A stretch of DNA of 41,188 nt from Frankia sp. AiPs1 (GTDB lineage: Bacteria > Actinomycetota > Actinomycetes > Frankiales > Frankiaceae): NCBI RefSeq assembly GCF_023716945.1, contig NZ_JAMQQF010000012.1, positions 1 to 41,188 on the forward strand, read 5' to 3'. Positions within the stretch are counted from its first letter, which is position 1. Each line of letters starts with the position of its first letter. The translations under genes and the position numbers were made by a program. This document shows, one piece after another, positions 7,882-16,703 of the stretch. The notes beneath the pieces were generated by a model. That model saw only the letters and a list, made by a program, of their open reading frames with translations, had not been told where the DNA came from and made no database searches.

Positions 7882-9128
7882 TGCGACTCCCGCGAGACAT
7901 CTCTGGCGGCGCCGAGGCCGTCGAGGAAACTCGCCAGCTCCTCGTCCGGGACGACCGCCTCGTTCCGCCGGTACGCCCGGGCCTTCGCCCACCGCAGCGC
8001 GGTCGTGGTCTGCGCGCGGTCGAGGCGGTAGCCGAGACGCTCGGCCACCGCCCGCACGACACGTCCACTCGCCAGGTGGGTGAGAAGCACGGTGGCCTCG
8101 ATCCCGAGCAGGCGTTCCGGATCAAAGGGCTGAAAGACTTCCGGGTGGACGAACGGTGTACCGGTGGAAATCGTGCCGACTCCGGTGCCGACGATCGGAG
8201 TGGTGACCGTCAGCGGAATGCCGGTCTCGGCGGAGACCATGCGGGCGATCGGCGGCAGCAGCGTCAGATCCGGTGCGGTCCACCACAGGTCGCAGTCCGG
8301 GCCGAGCAGATCGCGGCCCCGGTCCTCGCGGTGGGCGAGGAGGAAAAGGAGCTGCTCGGTGGCCACCATGCCGCTGCGTTCGGCGACGCCCAGCCAGGAA
8401 CTGGACGCCACCCGAACGCCGGCGCGTAATCCCTCGAGCGTGTTGGCCAGGCCAAGGCCGAGATCGTTGTGCAGATGCGAGGCAAGGATTACCTCGTCGC
8501 CGACGGCGGCCCGTAGCCCGGTGAACAACCTCGACGTGTCGGAAGGAAGCAGATCGCCGACGGTGTCGGCGATGACGATGATTCCCGCGCCGGCGTCGGT
8601 CAGGCGTGCCGCCTGGTCGGCGAGCAGTGCGGGATCCGCGTGCGGAGCATCTGCCAGGCAGACGTCCACGGCCACGCCGTCCGCCGCGGTGAAGGCCGCG
8701 TCCAGCAGATCGGTGGCGAGACCCAGGGCGGCCCGCGCCGGGCGGTGCAGCATCGCCTCGGCAATGCGGTCCGAGGCCGGGACCACCATCATGACGCGGG
8801 CGTTGGCGGCGCCCACCACCGCCGCGCAGGCCAGCCGCACGTCTTCGACCGTGGCCCGGCAGACCGCCGCCGGACTCACCGCACCGGCGGACTCGAGCGC
8901 GACCGTCCGCGTGGCTTCGAACTCCTCGGAACACACCGACGGAAAGCCGGCCGCGAAGACGACATGGCGCGCGCCGTCCGACCCGAAGATCCGCCCTTGT
9001 TCCCGGGCCAGCCGGAGCCGGAAACCGGCACTCATCAACGTCTTTCCCTGGGCGCCGTCGCGTGCCGACTCCTCCCACAGCACCAGCCGACCGGCCTGCG
9101 CCGACTCCCGAACGACGTCGCTGGGCAT
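7878..9128 (-). CDS. Homocitrate/isopropylmalate synthase-like DRE-TIM metallolyase
   Basis: About 416 residues with TIM-barrel features of the alpha-isopropylmalate/homocitrate synthase family. EESARDGAQGKTLM is the altered DRE motif that binds metal, and HLHNDLGLGLANTLEG is the HxHND segment. ATG 9128 is 5 bases after AAGGA; an ATG two codons earlier sits inside that site. The regulatory C-terminal domain of LeuA is absent, so the length resembles homocitrate- or citramalate-synthase enzymes. It is coupled to a YrdC-like gene, not to leuB, leuC or aksA genes, so a secondary-metabolite or modified-amino-acid role is more likely than leucine synthesis. The acyl-CoA substrate is unknown. Confidence 0.75.
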   Translation of the reverse strand: MPSDVVRESAQAGRLVLWEESARDGAQGKTLMSAGFRLRLAREQGRIFGSDGARHVVFAAGFPSVCSEEFEATRTVALESAGAVSPAAVCRATVEDVRLACAAVVGAANARVMMVVPASDRIAEAMLHRPARAALGLATDLLDAAFTAADGVAVDVCLADAPHADPALLADQAARLTDAGAGIIVIADTVGDLLPSDTSRLFTGLRAAVGDEVILASHLHNDLGLGLANTLEGLRAGVRVASSSWLGVAERSGMVATEQLLFLLAHREDRGRDLLGPDCDLWWTAPDLTLLPPIARMVSAETGIPLTVTTPIVGTGVGTISTGTPFVHPEVFQPFDPERLLGIEATVLLTHLASGRVVRAVAERLGYRLDRAQTTTALRWAKARAYRRNEAVVPDEELASFLDGLGAARDVSRESQ

Positions 9129-9385
9129 ATCCATCCTTTGCGCCGGTTCCGCAGGTCGAACGACTGTTCCCAGAGCGAGTGTTGTCGGCGCGTTCTGGCA
9201 ACGCAAGGTCGGCCATGTCACAGGAACGGTTCCAGCGAATCGGAGAAATACGGGATCCGGGAATGCCTGCGTCACGACGGGCGAGTTCGCCTCCCGGCGA
9301 TATGACCGTTTGATCCGGCCCGCCCCCGAAATTGGCGTGAGTGCATCCTGCGGGTTTTCCGCAATACCTGTCCGGGATTTCCCGC

Positions 9386-10162
9386 TCAGGAGCGGAAGTC
9401 GACGGCGAGGCGGTCCGGCCCCGTGAGCTCCACGACGCGGAAGTCACCGACATGCCCCAGGCCGACGCCGATGTGCACCGTCCCCTCGAAGTCGCCGGCC
9501 AGCGCGTAGCTCAACCCGGACTGGCCCGTGCCGTCCGGCGCCGTGCGCAGCGTCGAGGTGCCCTGGTCGTCGTGGGCGGCGGTGGAGGTCAGGACCAGTT
9601 CGAAGTCCGCCTGCCCGGCCAGCGGCAGCGGTGCGCCGGAACCCGGCCGGATCACCTGCGGCACGAATCCGGCGCGGTAGCCGGGGACACCCCCCGCGAA
9701 CTCCAGCACGAGCCGCTGGAAGTGGACGCCGTTCTCCACATTGGTCCCACTGCGCAGCGACACGAGCCGGACGGGCCGGGTCGCCTGGCGCGTGGCCGTC
9801 GCCGGCTGGCTCGACCAGCTCCGCGCGTCGGCCCGCGGTCCCAGCGAGGCAGCGGCGGTCGCCGTCCCCCGGGAGGTCGGAGCGGGTGTCGCGGCCGTGC
9901 CACCCGAAGTCGCCGGCGAGGTGACGCTCGCCGAGGCTGTCGGAACAGGAGAGGTCGACGGTGAGGCGGTTCCGCCGCCACCGCCGCCACCGGACCCGGA
10001 GCAGGCGACGAGCACCACCGCCAGCATCGTCGCGAGCAGGCCGGCACGAGTCGACCTGCGCCGCCCGCCCGGACCAGCGCAGCCGCCCCCGCCCTGCTTC
10101 GGCGGAACTCCCGCGGACCTCGCCCCCGTGGACCCCGCCCCCGCCCCGACGATGCTTCCCAT
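9386..10162 (-). CDS. Secreted lipoprotein with AMIN-like C-terminal domain
   Basis: The N-terminus has an Arg-rich stretch, a hydrophobic segment (LLATMLAVVLVA) and a lipobox ending in LVACSG, so the mature protein should be tethered to the outer face of the membrane. A Ser/Thr/Pro/Ala linker of about 70 residues follows. The last 130 residues (VSLRSGTNVENG to GPDRLAVDFRS) look like the AMIN-like beta domain seen in actinobacterial secreted proteins. The start is either ATG 10162 or GTG 10195; neither has a strong ribosome binding site. The tRNA-Thr-like gene lies about 190 bp away in the other direction. Confidence 0.7.
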   Translation of the reverse strand: MGSIVGAGAGSTGARSAGVPPKQGGGGCAGPGGRRRSTRAGLLATMLAVVLVACSGSGGGGGGGTASPSTSPVPTASASVTSPATSGGTAATPAPTSRGTATAAASLGPRADARSWSSQPATATRQATRPVRLVSLRSGTNVENGVHFQRLVLEFAGGVPGYRAGFVPQVIRPGSGAPLPLAGQADFELVLTSTAAHDDQGTSTLRTAPDGTGQSGLSYALAGDFEGTVHIGVGLGHVGDFRVVELTGPDRLAVDFRS

Positions 10163-10352
10163 CCGCAACGCCCCGCTTTCCACGACAGACGGCACGAAGC
10201 CGGCCCATCCGTCATACCCGACGCGCCCCGACCAGGAACCCGATCATAGAGCGATCACGCGGACTGGACCGTGGGCGAGGCCGCCCGCGCCGGCGACCCG
10301 GGCCAGTGGTGCGGCCGAGCCGAGCCCGCAGTCGGGTATCGTGAGATCGCCG

Positions 10353-10428
10353 GCCGGCGTGGCGCAACTGGTAGCGCACCCGACTTGTAATCGGGTGGGT
10401 AGGGCTTCCGCTATCCTCGCCGGCTCCA
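10353..10428 (+). tRNA. tRNA-Thr(TGT), degenerate T arm
   Basis: GCCGGCG pairs with CGCCGGC, the D arm and the anticodon arm (CCCGA-CTTGTAA-TCGGG, anticodon TGT) are intact, and CCA is encoded. The T arm is damaged: the stem has a C-A mismatch and a G-T pair, and the loop reads TTCCGCT instead of TTCGAGT or TTCAAGT, losing the conserved purines. The 5' half is good and the 3' half has drifted. This is what remains when an integration event or recombination replaces the 3' half, so the gene is probably a pseudo-tRNA. Confidence 0.7.
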
Positions 10429-10469
10429 GACATACCCATCCTGACCTGCGGATTCGCGGACACGAAGAT
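10384..10469 (+). repeat. Left copy of an 86-bp imperfect direct repeat (att-like)
   Basis: From CTTGTAATCGGG in the anticodon loop to about 41 bp beyond the CCA, this segment aligns without gaps to 35381-35466, with 66 of 86 bases identical by eye. The shared flank includes CCTGACCTGCGG. tRNA 3' halves are classic attachment sites for actinobacterial integrative elements, so the pair may mark the ends of a 25-kb insertion. Confidence 0.6.
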
Positions 10470-10753
10470 TCTCTACGCCGCCGCCAAGATCGAATATGGG
10501 CTCATTATGGGCTCATTCCGCACGACTCTGTCAATCAGGGACCCGTTGGCCGCGCGCTGTCGGCGTTGCTACCGCCCTCCAGCCGTGCCGTGGCAGACCA
10601 GCATCGGCACCTCAAAGGACGGGGTTGCAGGGGATGATCATCCCCGGATCCGCATCAGCGGATGATCGTCAAGTGGTGACTGGCGGTTACCGTCCGGGGG
10701 GCGTCGATTGCCTGACCCGGCTGGGGTAGCCAATCGGACGGCGGCGGGTTCAG
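10470..10753. other. Intergenic stretch between tRNA-Thr and the pPIWI-RE gene
   Basis: No convincing gene. It has a doubled ATGGGCTCATT (near 10496-10517) and, at 10630-10663, two adjacent dyads: the perfect 16-bp palindrome GGGGATGATCATCCCC and the hairpin ATCCGC-ATCA-GCGGAT. They lie about 90-125 bp past the stop of the leftward pPIWI-RE operon. A terminator or an operator-type site would both fit. Confidence 0.5.
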
Positions 10754-13390
10754 TCAGATGTATTCGTCTGCGAGTTCGCACAGGCGGAGGACGACCGGGA
10801 AGCGTGTCGCCTGGTCAGTGTGAAGGTAGTTCCGGCGCATCATGCTGGTGAAGGTCGCGAAGACAGCGGGATCGTCGTCGGGTTGAAGGAAGGCGGGGAA
10901 GACCTCGAGTGGGGCAGGGTTGGCGACCTGGCGAGTGTGGTTCCCCTGGATGTCGGGGTCGAGCTTGGTCGCTTTGAGTGGGGTCTGCATCTGGTCGGGA
11001 CGAGGGTTGAGGGAGTAGAAGACCCGGTCGCTGTAGGCGAAGAGACCGCTAATGCGCACGGGCCCGTGGCCGGGGGCGCCAAAGCCGCGGCTCACTTCCA
11101 TGCGGCTGCCCTGCTCGCGGACGCGGATGATACGCAGTCCCGGGCAGTCGGCAGGGAGGAATGTTCGCGCTGGCGGCTGGTCGTCGTCGAGGCGGACCCC
11201 TGGAAGAACGAGCCGGTCTGGGGCGACGTGCTTGTCCTGGAGCCAGTCCCAGCCCCAGGACCGAAAGCTGGCGGACCGGGCGAACACGAGCCGGTTGTGG
11301 GTGTCCTGGCCCACGGCGTCGCCGACGCCGAGGGCGTTGGCGAGGAACTGGGAGATGGCTGTCCTCTGGGCCTCGGCGGGGCCGCGGAGGCGACCGTGTC
11401 CGGATGCCAGGGCTTTCGGAAGGTCGCGGTAGTCGATGGGTTCTGGCGTCCCGTTGCGGTCCGTCGCTAGGTGGGCGACTGTGCGGCCGTCCGTGCCGAG
11501 CCGGACGACAATCGGGATGCGTGTGCTGCCCACGTGGTGGAGCCAGATCCCGATCTGTTCGAAGTCTGGAAGGTCCGTCGGCGCGGCGTAGACACCGATC
11601 CTTCCGAGCTGCCGGAGCACGTCCCGGACGGCGGCGGCGGCGCGTTCGCCCGATTCGACGGCGAGATTCGTGCCCGGGTATGGCGCCTTCGGCCGCCGGC
11701 CCTCCTTTGGTGGCGCGGTGGGCGGGGTGAACTCTTTGACGGGGCGTAGGCACTGTAGCAGCCGGCCGGTCCGCCCGAATGCCTTCTTGAGGGCTGGTTT
11801 CGGGTCGACTTGTTTGTTGCGCGCGAAGTGCTGCGCGCCTTCAAGTTCGAGGATGATGGCCGTAGGGGTGTCGCTCTTCCCGATGACCTGGGCGATGTGC
11901 TTTGCGTGCTGGTGCTGCAGATTGGTTTCGCCGCGGGTATCGCCTTGCTTCCTGTCGATGCCGGCGGCCACGATGCCCGCCTGTCGGGTCGAGAGAATGA
12001 TGTCGATATCGCCGCGGAACCGGGTGGTGCCGGAGTCGGGGGATGTGTCTACTGGGGTGAGGCCCAGATCATGTTCAATGGCGGCGCGGATCGCCTGAAC
12101 GGTTAGGTTGGACTGGGTCCAGAGTTCGATAGAGTAGACCTGTCCGGCCTCGTCGGCGGGTCGGATAAGGCGCGCGGTCCGGCTTCCAACCCGTTCGAGA
12201 TCGGCCAGCGGGCGGATTCCTCGCGGCTTGAGTATCGGCGTGAGTTGTCTGTGGATCTCCAGGTGATCTGCGGGGACGAAGCCGCTGTTGGCTGCGTGGA
12301 CCAGAGAGCGGGCCTTCTTCGGCTCGACTTCGCCGGGCGCGGCAATTTGGTCGTCGACGTCGTCAGCGGTGCTTTTGGTGCCTTCGCTGTAGAGGACATA
12401 GGCACGGATCTTGCCTTCGTCACTTGCCGTTGCCGGCTCGGCGAGCACCTTGTCGGGGGCGGGGAATGGCAAATGCGTCAGATGCGAGAGAGCGCGCGCG
12501 AGTCCTGGCGTCCAGGCCCATTGGCGCTGCCGGGTCTCCCGAGCCAGAGACTGTTGGGTGTGCGCCGCGAGCAACGTGTGGGGCTCCTGCTGGCGCAGGA
12601 AGCCTTCAGGCGCGTACAGCCAGAGGGTTGTTCGCGGAGGGCCGTCACCGCGGGACGGCACGTAGGTTACCGGGTTCAGAGGAAACCGACTGATGGACAG
12701 ATCGGCATGAATGCGCGGCGCGGGGTCGTTGGGGGCCGTCTCGACGTGGAAAGTGATCTTCGCTGTGACGGCGGCATTCCCGGCCTTCGCGTCATGAAAA
12801 GTCTGTGGTGGCCAGAGCACGGCCGCGCGCCTACCGTCCGCGTCAGGAGGACCGAGGATGTAGTCACGCGGTGTGTCCAGGATCGGCAGGCGGTGGGCCA
12901 CGACCTCGTGCGCGAGAAAGCTGGGTAGGAGCTGAAACATTGCGGGCACTGGGTCGGCGGTGCCGTTGAGGCGGCGGCCGAAGGCAAGCAGGTTAACGGG
13001 TTTTGTGGTGAACCGCAGCTCGCCTGGGTCGAGCGTTTCCCACCAGTCCCGGTCGGTATCCCATGGGCTGACTTCTGTGGTCGCCCAGGCGGCGATGCCC
13101 GCGGTAAGGACCTCGGTGTCCGCTCCGGGGTAGGTCCAGAGGAAATCCTCCTGATCGCTGCTGCGGTCGATGTAGAGGACCGCTGGATCAAGTCCGATCA
13201 ACAATTCGCGTAGGCTGCGGATTGGCAGGGACCAGTGCGGCTGAACACCTTCTCGGCGCTGGTACTCGTCCTTGAAGAGCCGGATCCAGTTCAGAGGGAG
13301 GCGGGCGACCTGCAGCTCGGTTTCCCATCGGGCGCCCTGCTCGACCGTGAACGTGGTGAGACGCATCAGGTCGGGCGTCTTAGCAGGCAC
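10754..13390 (-). CDS. pPIWI-RE protein (prokaryotic PIWI, R-E family)
   Basis: An 878-residue protein of the pPIWI-RE family, first defined computationally and named for a conserved Arg and Glu. The N-terminal 330 residues form the family-specific module; about 330-500 correspond to the MID-like region and 500-878 to the PIWI/RNase H-fold region. In the latter I see PTAIILELEG, IPIVVRLGTDG, RLVFARSASFRSWGWDWLQD, LRIIRVREQG (candidate R/E pair, residues about 753-759) and FAYSDRVFYSLNPRPDQ, the family's C-terminal signature. The family is proposed to bind nucleic-acid hybrids from invading elements. Its start overlaps the helicase stop by 11 bp, so it is the last gene of a coupled operon. I cannot assign slicer residues with confidence. 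Confidence 0.88.
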   Translation of the reverse strand: MPAKTPDLMRLTTFTVEQGARWETELQVARLPLNWIRLFKDEYQRREGVQPHWSLPIRSLRELLIGLDPAVLYIDRSSDQEDFLWTYPGADTEVLTAGIAAWATTEVSPWDTDRDWWETLDPGELRFTTKPVNLLAFGRRLNGTADPVPAMFQLLPSFLAHEVVAHRLPILDTPRDYILGPPDADGRRAAVLWPPQTFHDAKAGNAAVTAKITFHVETAPNDPAPRIHADLSISRFPLNPVTYVPSRGDGPPRTTLWLYAPEGFLRQQEPHTLLAAHTQQSLARETRQRQWAWTPGLARALSHLTHLPFPAPDKVLAEPATASDEGKIRAYVLYSEGTKSTADDVDDQIAAPGEVEPKKARSLVHAANSGFVPADHLEIHRQLTPILKPRGIRPLADLERVGSRTARLIRPADEAGQVYSIELWTQSNLTVQAIRAAIEHDLGLTPVDTSPDSGTTRFRGDIDIILSTRQAGIVAAGIDRKQGDTRGETNLQHQHAKHIAQVIGKSDTPTAIILELEGAQHFARNKQVDPKPALKKAFGRTGRLLQCLRPVKEFTPPTAPPKEGRRPKAPYPGTNLAVESGERAAAAVRDVLRQLGRIGVYAAPTDLPDFEQIGIWLHHVGSTRIPIVVRLGTDGRTVAHLATDRNGTPEPIDYRDLPKALASGHGRLRGPAEAQRTAISQFLANALGVGDAVGQDTHNRLVFARSASFRSWGWDWLQDKHVAPDRLVLPGVRLDDDQPPARTFLPADCPGLRIIRVREQGSRMEVSRGFGAPGHGPVRISGLFAYSDRVFYSLNPRPDQMQTPLKATKLDPDIQGNHTRQVANPAPLEVFPAFLQPDDDPAVFATFTSMMRRNYLHTDQATRFPVVLRLCELADEYI

Positions 13391-16300
13391 AGTTGGTCCC
13401 CCTTTGGGAGCCGAGCGGGTCGTTGCTGTGGAACATGTGACCGAGCAGCCCCCACACCGCTTCGTTGACGGCGTGGACGAGCTGGTCTGACGGGGTGCTC
13501 GGCCCGGCCGGTGGTGTGAGCAGCGTCGTGAGCAGCACGTCGGTGGCCACCACGACGCTGGTGCGCGGGGTGTCGGCCGCCGGGTCTTGGCGGGCCAGCC
13601 GTTCCGCGAAGGCCGCGTCGCAGAGCAGCACCTTGGTCGGTTGGTTTCCGCGAATGCTGCGGCCGATGGTTTGGCTCATCGGGACGAGGCTGTTCGCGAC
13701 GAAGGCGGGGCGGAACCGGTCCTCGAGGGTGCGGAAGGCCATGGGCCGGCCGATGACGTCGTACCAGGTGGCGCGGGCCTGGTTCCGTAGCTCGCGGGCG
13801 GTCGCGGCCAGCTGCCCGGGTGGCGCGGTTGCAGGCTGCGCGAGGTGGCGCATCGCGAGTTCGGCGACCAGGGAGAGCGGGAAACGCAGTTCCATCGGCG
13901 GCGGGTGCGACCGGGTCAGGTAGATCACGGCGCCGAGTGCTGCGGTGTTGTTGGTGTTCAGCACGTTGTAGCCACGCTGGATGGCCATCTCTGCGGCCAC
14001 GAGGATATCGCTGGTGCCTTTGCCGAAGTCGCCGACGGACCGTCGCGCGATGCCGGCCATGCCCAGATCGGAGGCGTCGGGTACGACGTTGCGCGCTGTG
14101 TAGCGACCACGGCTGTTGATGTGCGCGGCGGCGACCTTGGCCTCCTCGCCGGAGAGAACGACGAACAGGAGCCGCTGACGGTCGGCCGGGAGTTGCGCGC
14201 GCAGCTCGTCGACGACGCTGCGGTGGCGGCCGCCACCGGGCTCGCATAGCGCGGTCACCAGACGCCGCAACCCGTCGTGCCGCTCGGTGCCGAGACGTCC
14301 GGACACGTAGATGGGGCCGCCGCCGGCGGTGTGGGAAGGGCGGACCGCCAACGTGGAGGTCAGGAGCGCTTCGCGGTCCTCCTCCGGTTGCCGGAGTGCC
14401 GCGGTTGGTGTGATCGGAATATGGAAAAACGACGAGCCCGGCGTCCAGCTTGTGGCGGAGGTGAGGATCACGTGCGGGCCGTCGATCCCCTCGGACGCGA
14501 GCAGGTCGTGGGCGTGGTGGAGCAGCCAACGCCCGATGCCGTGGACCCACAGCAACTGAAGCGATGCCCCACCGTCGCGTTGGGGTACCCAGCGGAGCGC
14601 GAGAATGTTGCCCATCGGGGCCTCTGGGACGAGCGGCCGGTAGTCGCGGGGCGGCTGGTCGAGCCAGAAGCGCTCCTCGTCCGGAAGCGAAAGCTGCTCA
14701 CGGACCGATGGGTAGAGGGTGACCATCTCGAAGAAGGTCGTTGTGATCCGGGCTGCCCAGATGGCGGCCTCGAGCACCAGCCGAAGCAGCGGCTGTTCAC
14801 GCGCGATCCTGGCGCCGTCCACAGTGCTGGGGGTGTGGTCGTCGATCCAGGCGTCGAAGGCGGCCTCGACCGCCGACTCGTCACGAACCAGCTGGGTGAT
14901 CGTGTCGGCGGCCGGCCTCAGAGGATGGTCTCTCGTCTCGAGCGGGCTCTCGGCGAACTCCTGCATCTGTCCCTGGTAGAAGTCCTCGGCCGCATGTTCG
15001 GTCTGGCTGTCGCCCTCGCCACGGGTAGGGAGCCCATGGAGCGTGCGGGCGACTCTGCGGAAGAGCGAGTGCGCGGTGAAGGGCGCGTCATTGAGCAGCG
15101 CCTTGAGCCGTTCGCCCGAGTCTGACAGGGCGATCCTGTGCAGAGTGAAGACCGCCTGGTTGTGGATTTGCACGAGCTCGAACCAGCGCTGGACCTGCGG
15201 GTCGGTGGCCGGCGCCATCGCCCTGGTCGCGAGCGCATTGTTGGTGTGGGCGACCATCCGGTGCGACCAGCCGTCCTGGCCCGCTACGAGCTGCTCATGC
15301 TGAACGAACCGGCCGTCGAGGACCTCCTGGACCGCGTCGGCTTCGTCGAAGATGACCAGGTCCATCGTGTGCTGGAGCTGCTCGAACCAGCGCATCGCCG
15401 CTGTCGCCGGTGCGGCCTTGGTGGCGACCAGGCACTGAGGGGTCGTGACCCAGATCTGCGCCGTGGCGACCTCCCGCAGGGCCTTCCGTGTGGGGCAGAC
15501 GGAAAGCAGCGGGCAGTCGTAGGCCGTACGGCTCTCGCCTTCGGCCTCGCGCAGGCGGCCCTGGCAGGGGAACTCGTGTGTCTGCAGCGGCTCCCATCGC
15601 GGGCTCGGCTGCCACCGGAATGGTTCCAGCAGGCATGAGGTGTTCGCGTACGCGGCGGCGGGGTCGGGCGAATTGTAGTCGTCGGGGACGAAGGTCGCCG
15701 CCTCGTCGATCATCGACCGCCAGTAGCGGGCCGCGTGTTCGCCGCGGGATCTCTCCCCGATCAGAGGAACGGCGTCGAGGCCGAGTGTCCGGAGGAACGA
15801 CACCTTGGCGAGGACATCGCCGACTGAACTGACCACGAGGCAGACCCGATTGCCGTGCTCCGTGACCCTGTTGATTGTGAGGAGGTCCATGAGGGTCGTC
15901 TTGCCGGAGTTCATCAGCCCGACGATGTGACTGACCCCGTCCAGCGTGAACTCTTCGGAACGGTCGGCCAGCGTGCCCGCCGCGGGGTCCACGGTGCTGA
16001 GCCGGATGTCGGTGAGCCGCTTCGTGAAGTTGCGGTTCGTGACGTCCGGCCGGCCCGCGAGCTGCTCGTCAACCTGAGCAGCGGTTGATGCAAGATCCTC
16101 TGTGAGGGAGACGGTCCATGGCGACCGGCGCCGCGATGTTGTGGCGGGTAGCTGTGCCAACGGCAACGGGGCCGGCAGGTGGTTCGGCATCTGGACGTAC
16201 TGGGTTACGTCGCCGGCGAGGAACGTGTACCGGACTCCCGCCTGCGCCGGTGGCGCCGCCGAGACGGAGACATAGGCCAACGGCTCCGCCAGAGCATTCG

Positions 16301-16703
16301 CGTAGACCTCGTCCCGACCGGTACACACGGACGTCGCCCGCGGGACGAAGATCGTCTGATCGTTGACCCGGCGTGCCGGGTCGTCCGTGCGGTCGAAGGC
16401 GCGGAACCGGTCGGGCACCCGCACGTACTGGTTGAGCAGCGTGCGCCAGTAGCCCCGGCGTGCGACATCGCCCATCCGGTGCCGCAGTCGTCGAACCACC
16501 GGAACCAGATCGTCGGGCACCGCCACATAGCCGGACAGGATCGGCGGCAGCACGCCGATGGGCTCATCCGGAAAGTTCCGCGTCAGGAAGTACAGGCCAA
16601 GCTCAACCTGGCACAAAGCACCCGCGGGCAGCCCGGTGGACGGCAGCCCGGCGCCAGTAAGCCCCTTGGCGAGGTTGGTGCGCCAATGTCCCGATTCCCT
16701 CAT
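13380..16703 (-). CDS. DinG/XPD-type SF2 helicase of the pPIWI-RE island
   Basis: A 1107-residue superfamily 2 helicase. Walker A is GLMNSGKTT (residues 262-270), Walker B is LVIFDEADAV (449-458) and motif VI is QTIGRSIRG (1011-1019). Between Walker A and B lie four cysteines at about 357, 380, 397 and 403, the arrangement of the XPD/DinG iron-sulfur domain. The N-terminal 240 residues form an extra region, probably one of the island-specific domains. Such helicases unwind 5'-3' and tolerate DNA-RNA hybrids, fitting a proposed role in presenting R-loops to the PIWI protein. The start overlaps the nuclease stop as ATGA and its end overlaps the pPIWI-RE start. Confidence 0.87.
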   Translation of the reverse strand: MRESGHWRTNLAKGLTGAGLPSTGLPAGALCQVELGLYFLTRNFPDEPIGVLPPILSGYVAVPDDLVPVVRRLRHRMGDVARRGYWRTLLNQYVRVPDRFRAFDRTDDPARRVNDQTIFVPRATSVCTGRDEVYANALAEPLAYVSVSAAPPAQAGVRYTFLAGDVTQYVQMPNHLPAPLPLAQLPATTSRRRSPWTVSLTEDLASTAAQVDEQLAGRPDVTNRNFTKRLTDIRLSTVDPAAGTLADRSEEFTLDGVSHIVGLMNSGKTTLMDLLTINRVTEHGNRVCLVVSSVGDVLAKVSFLRTLGLDAVPLIGERSRGEHAARYWRSMIDEAATFVPDDYNSPDPAAAYANTSCLLEPFRWQPSPRWEPLQTHEFPCQGRLREAEGESRTAYDCPLLSVCPTRKALREVATAQIWVTTPQCLVATKAAPATAAMRWFEQLQHTMDLVIFDEADAVQEVLDGRFVQHEQLVAGQDGWSHRMVAHTNNALATRAMAPATDPQVQRWFELVQIHNQAVFTLHRIALSDSGERLKALLNDAPFTAHSLFRRVARTLHGLPTRGEGDSQTEHAAEDFYQGQMQEFAESPLETRDHPLRPAADTITQLVRDESAVEAAFDAWIDDHTPSTVDGARIAREQPLLRLVLEAAIWAARITTTFFEMVTLYPSVREQLSLPDEERFWLDQPPRDYRPLVPEAPMGNILALRWVPQRDGGASLQLLWVHGIGRWLLHHAHDLLASEGIDGPHVILTSATSWTPGSSFFHIPITPTAALRQPEEDREALLTSTLAVRPSHTAGGGPIYVSGRLGTERHDGLRRLVTALCEPGGGRHRSVVDELRAQLPADRQRLLFVVLSGEEAKVAAAHINSRGRYTARNVVPDASDLGMAGIARRSVGDFGKGTSDILVAAEMAIQRGYNVLNTNNTAALGAVIYLTRSHPPPMELRFPLSLVAELAMRHLAQPATAPPGQLAATARELRNQARATWYDVIGRPMAFRTLEDRFRPAFVANSLVPMSQTIGRSIRGNQPTKVLLCDAAFAERLARQDPAADTPRTSVVVATDVLLTTLLTPPAGPSTPSDQLVHAVNEAVWGLLGHMFHSNDPLGSQRGTNCAC

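Noticed and set aside
8164-9426. A 420-codon plus-strand frame antisense to the homocitrate-synthase-like gene
   Set aside because: Ser/Arg/Ala-rich shadow with no ribosome site and no domain.
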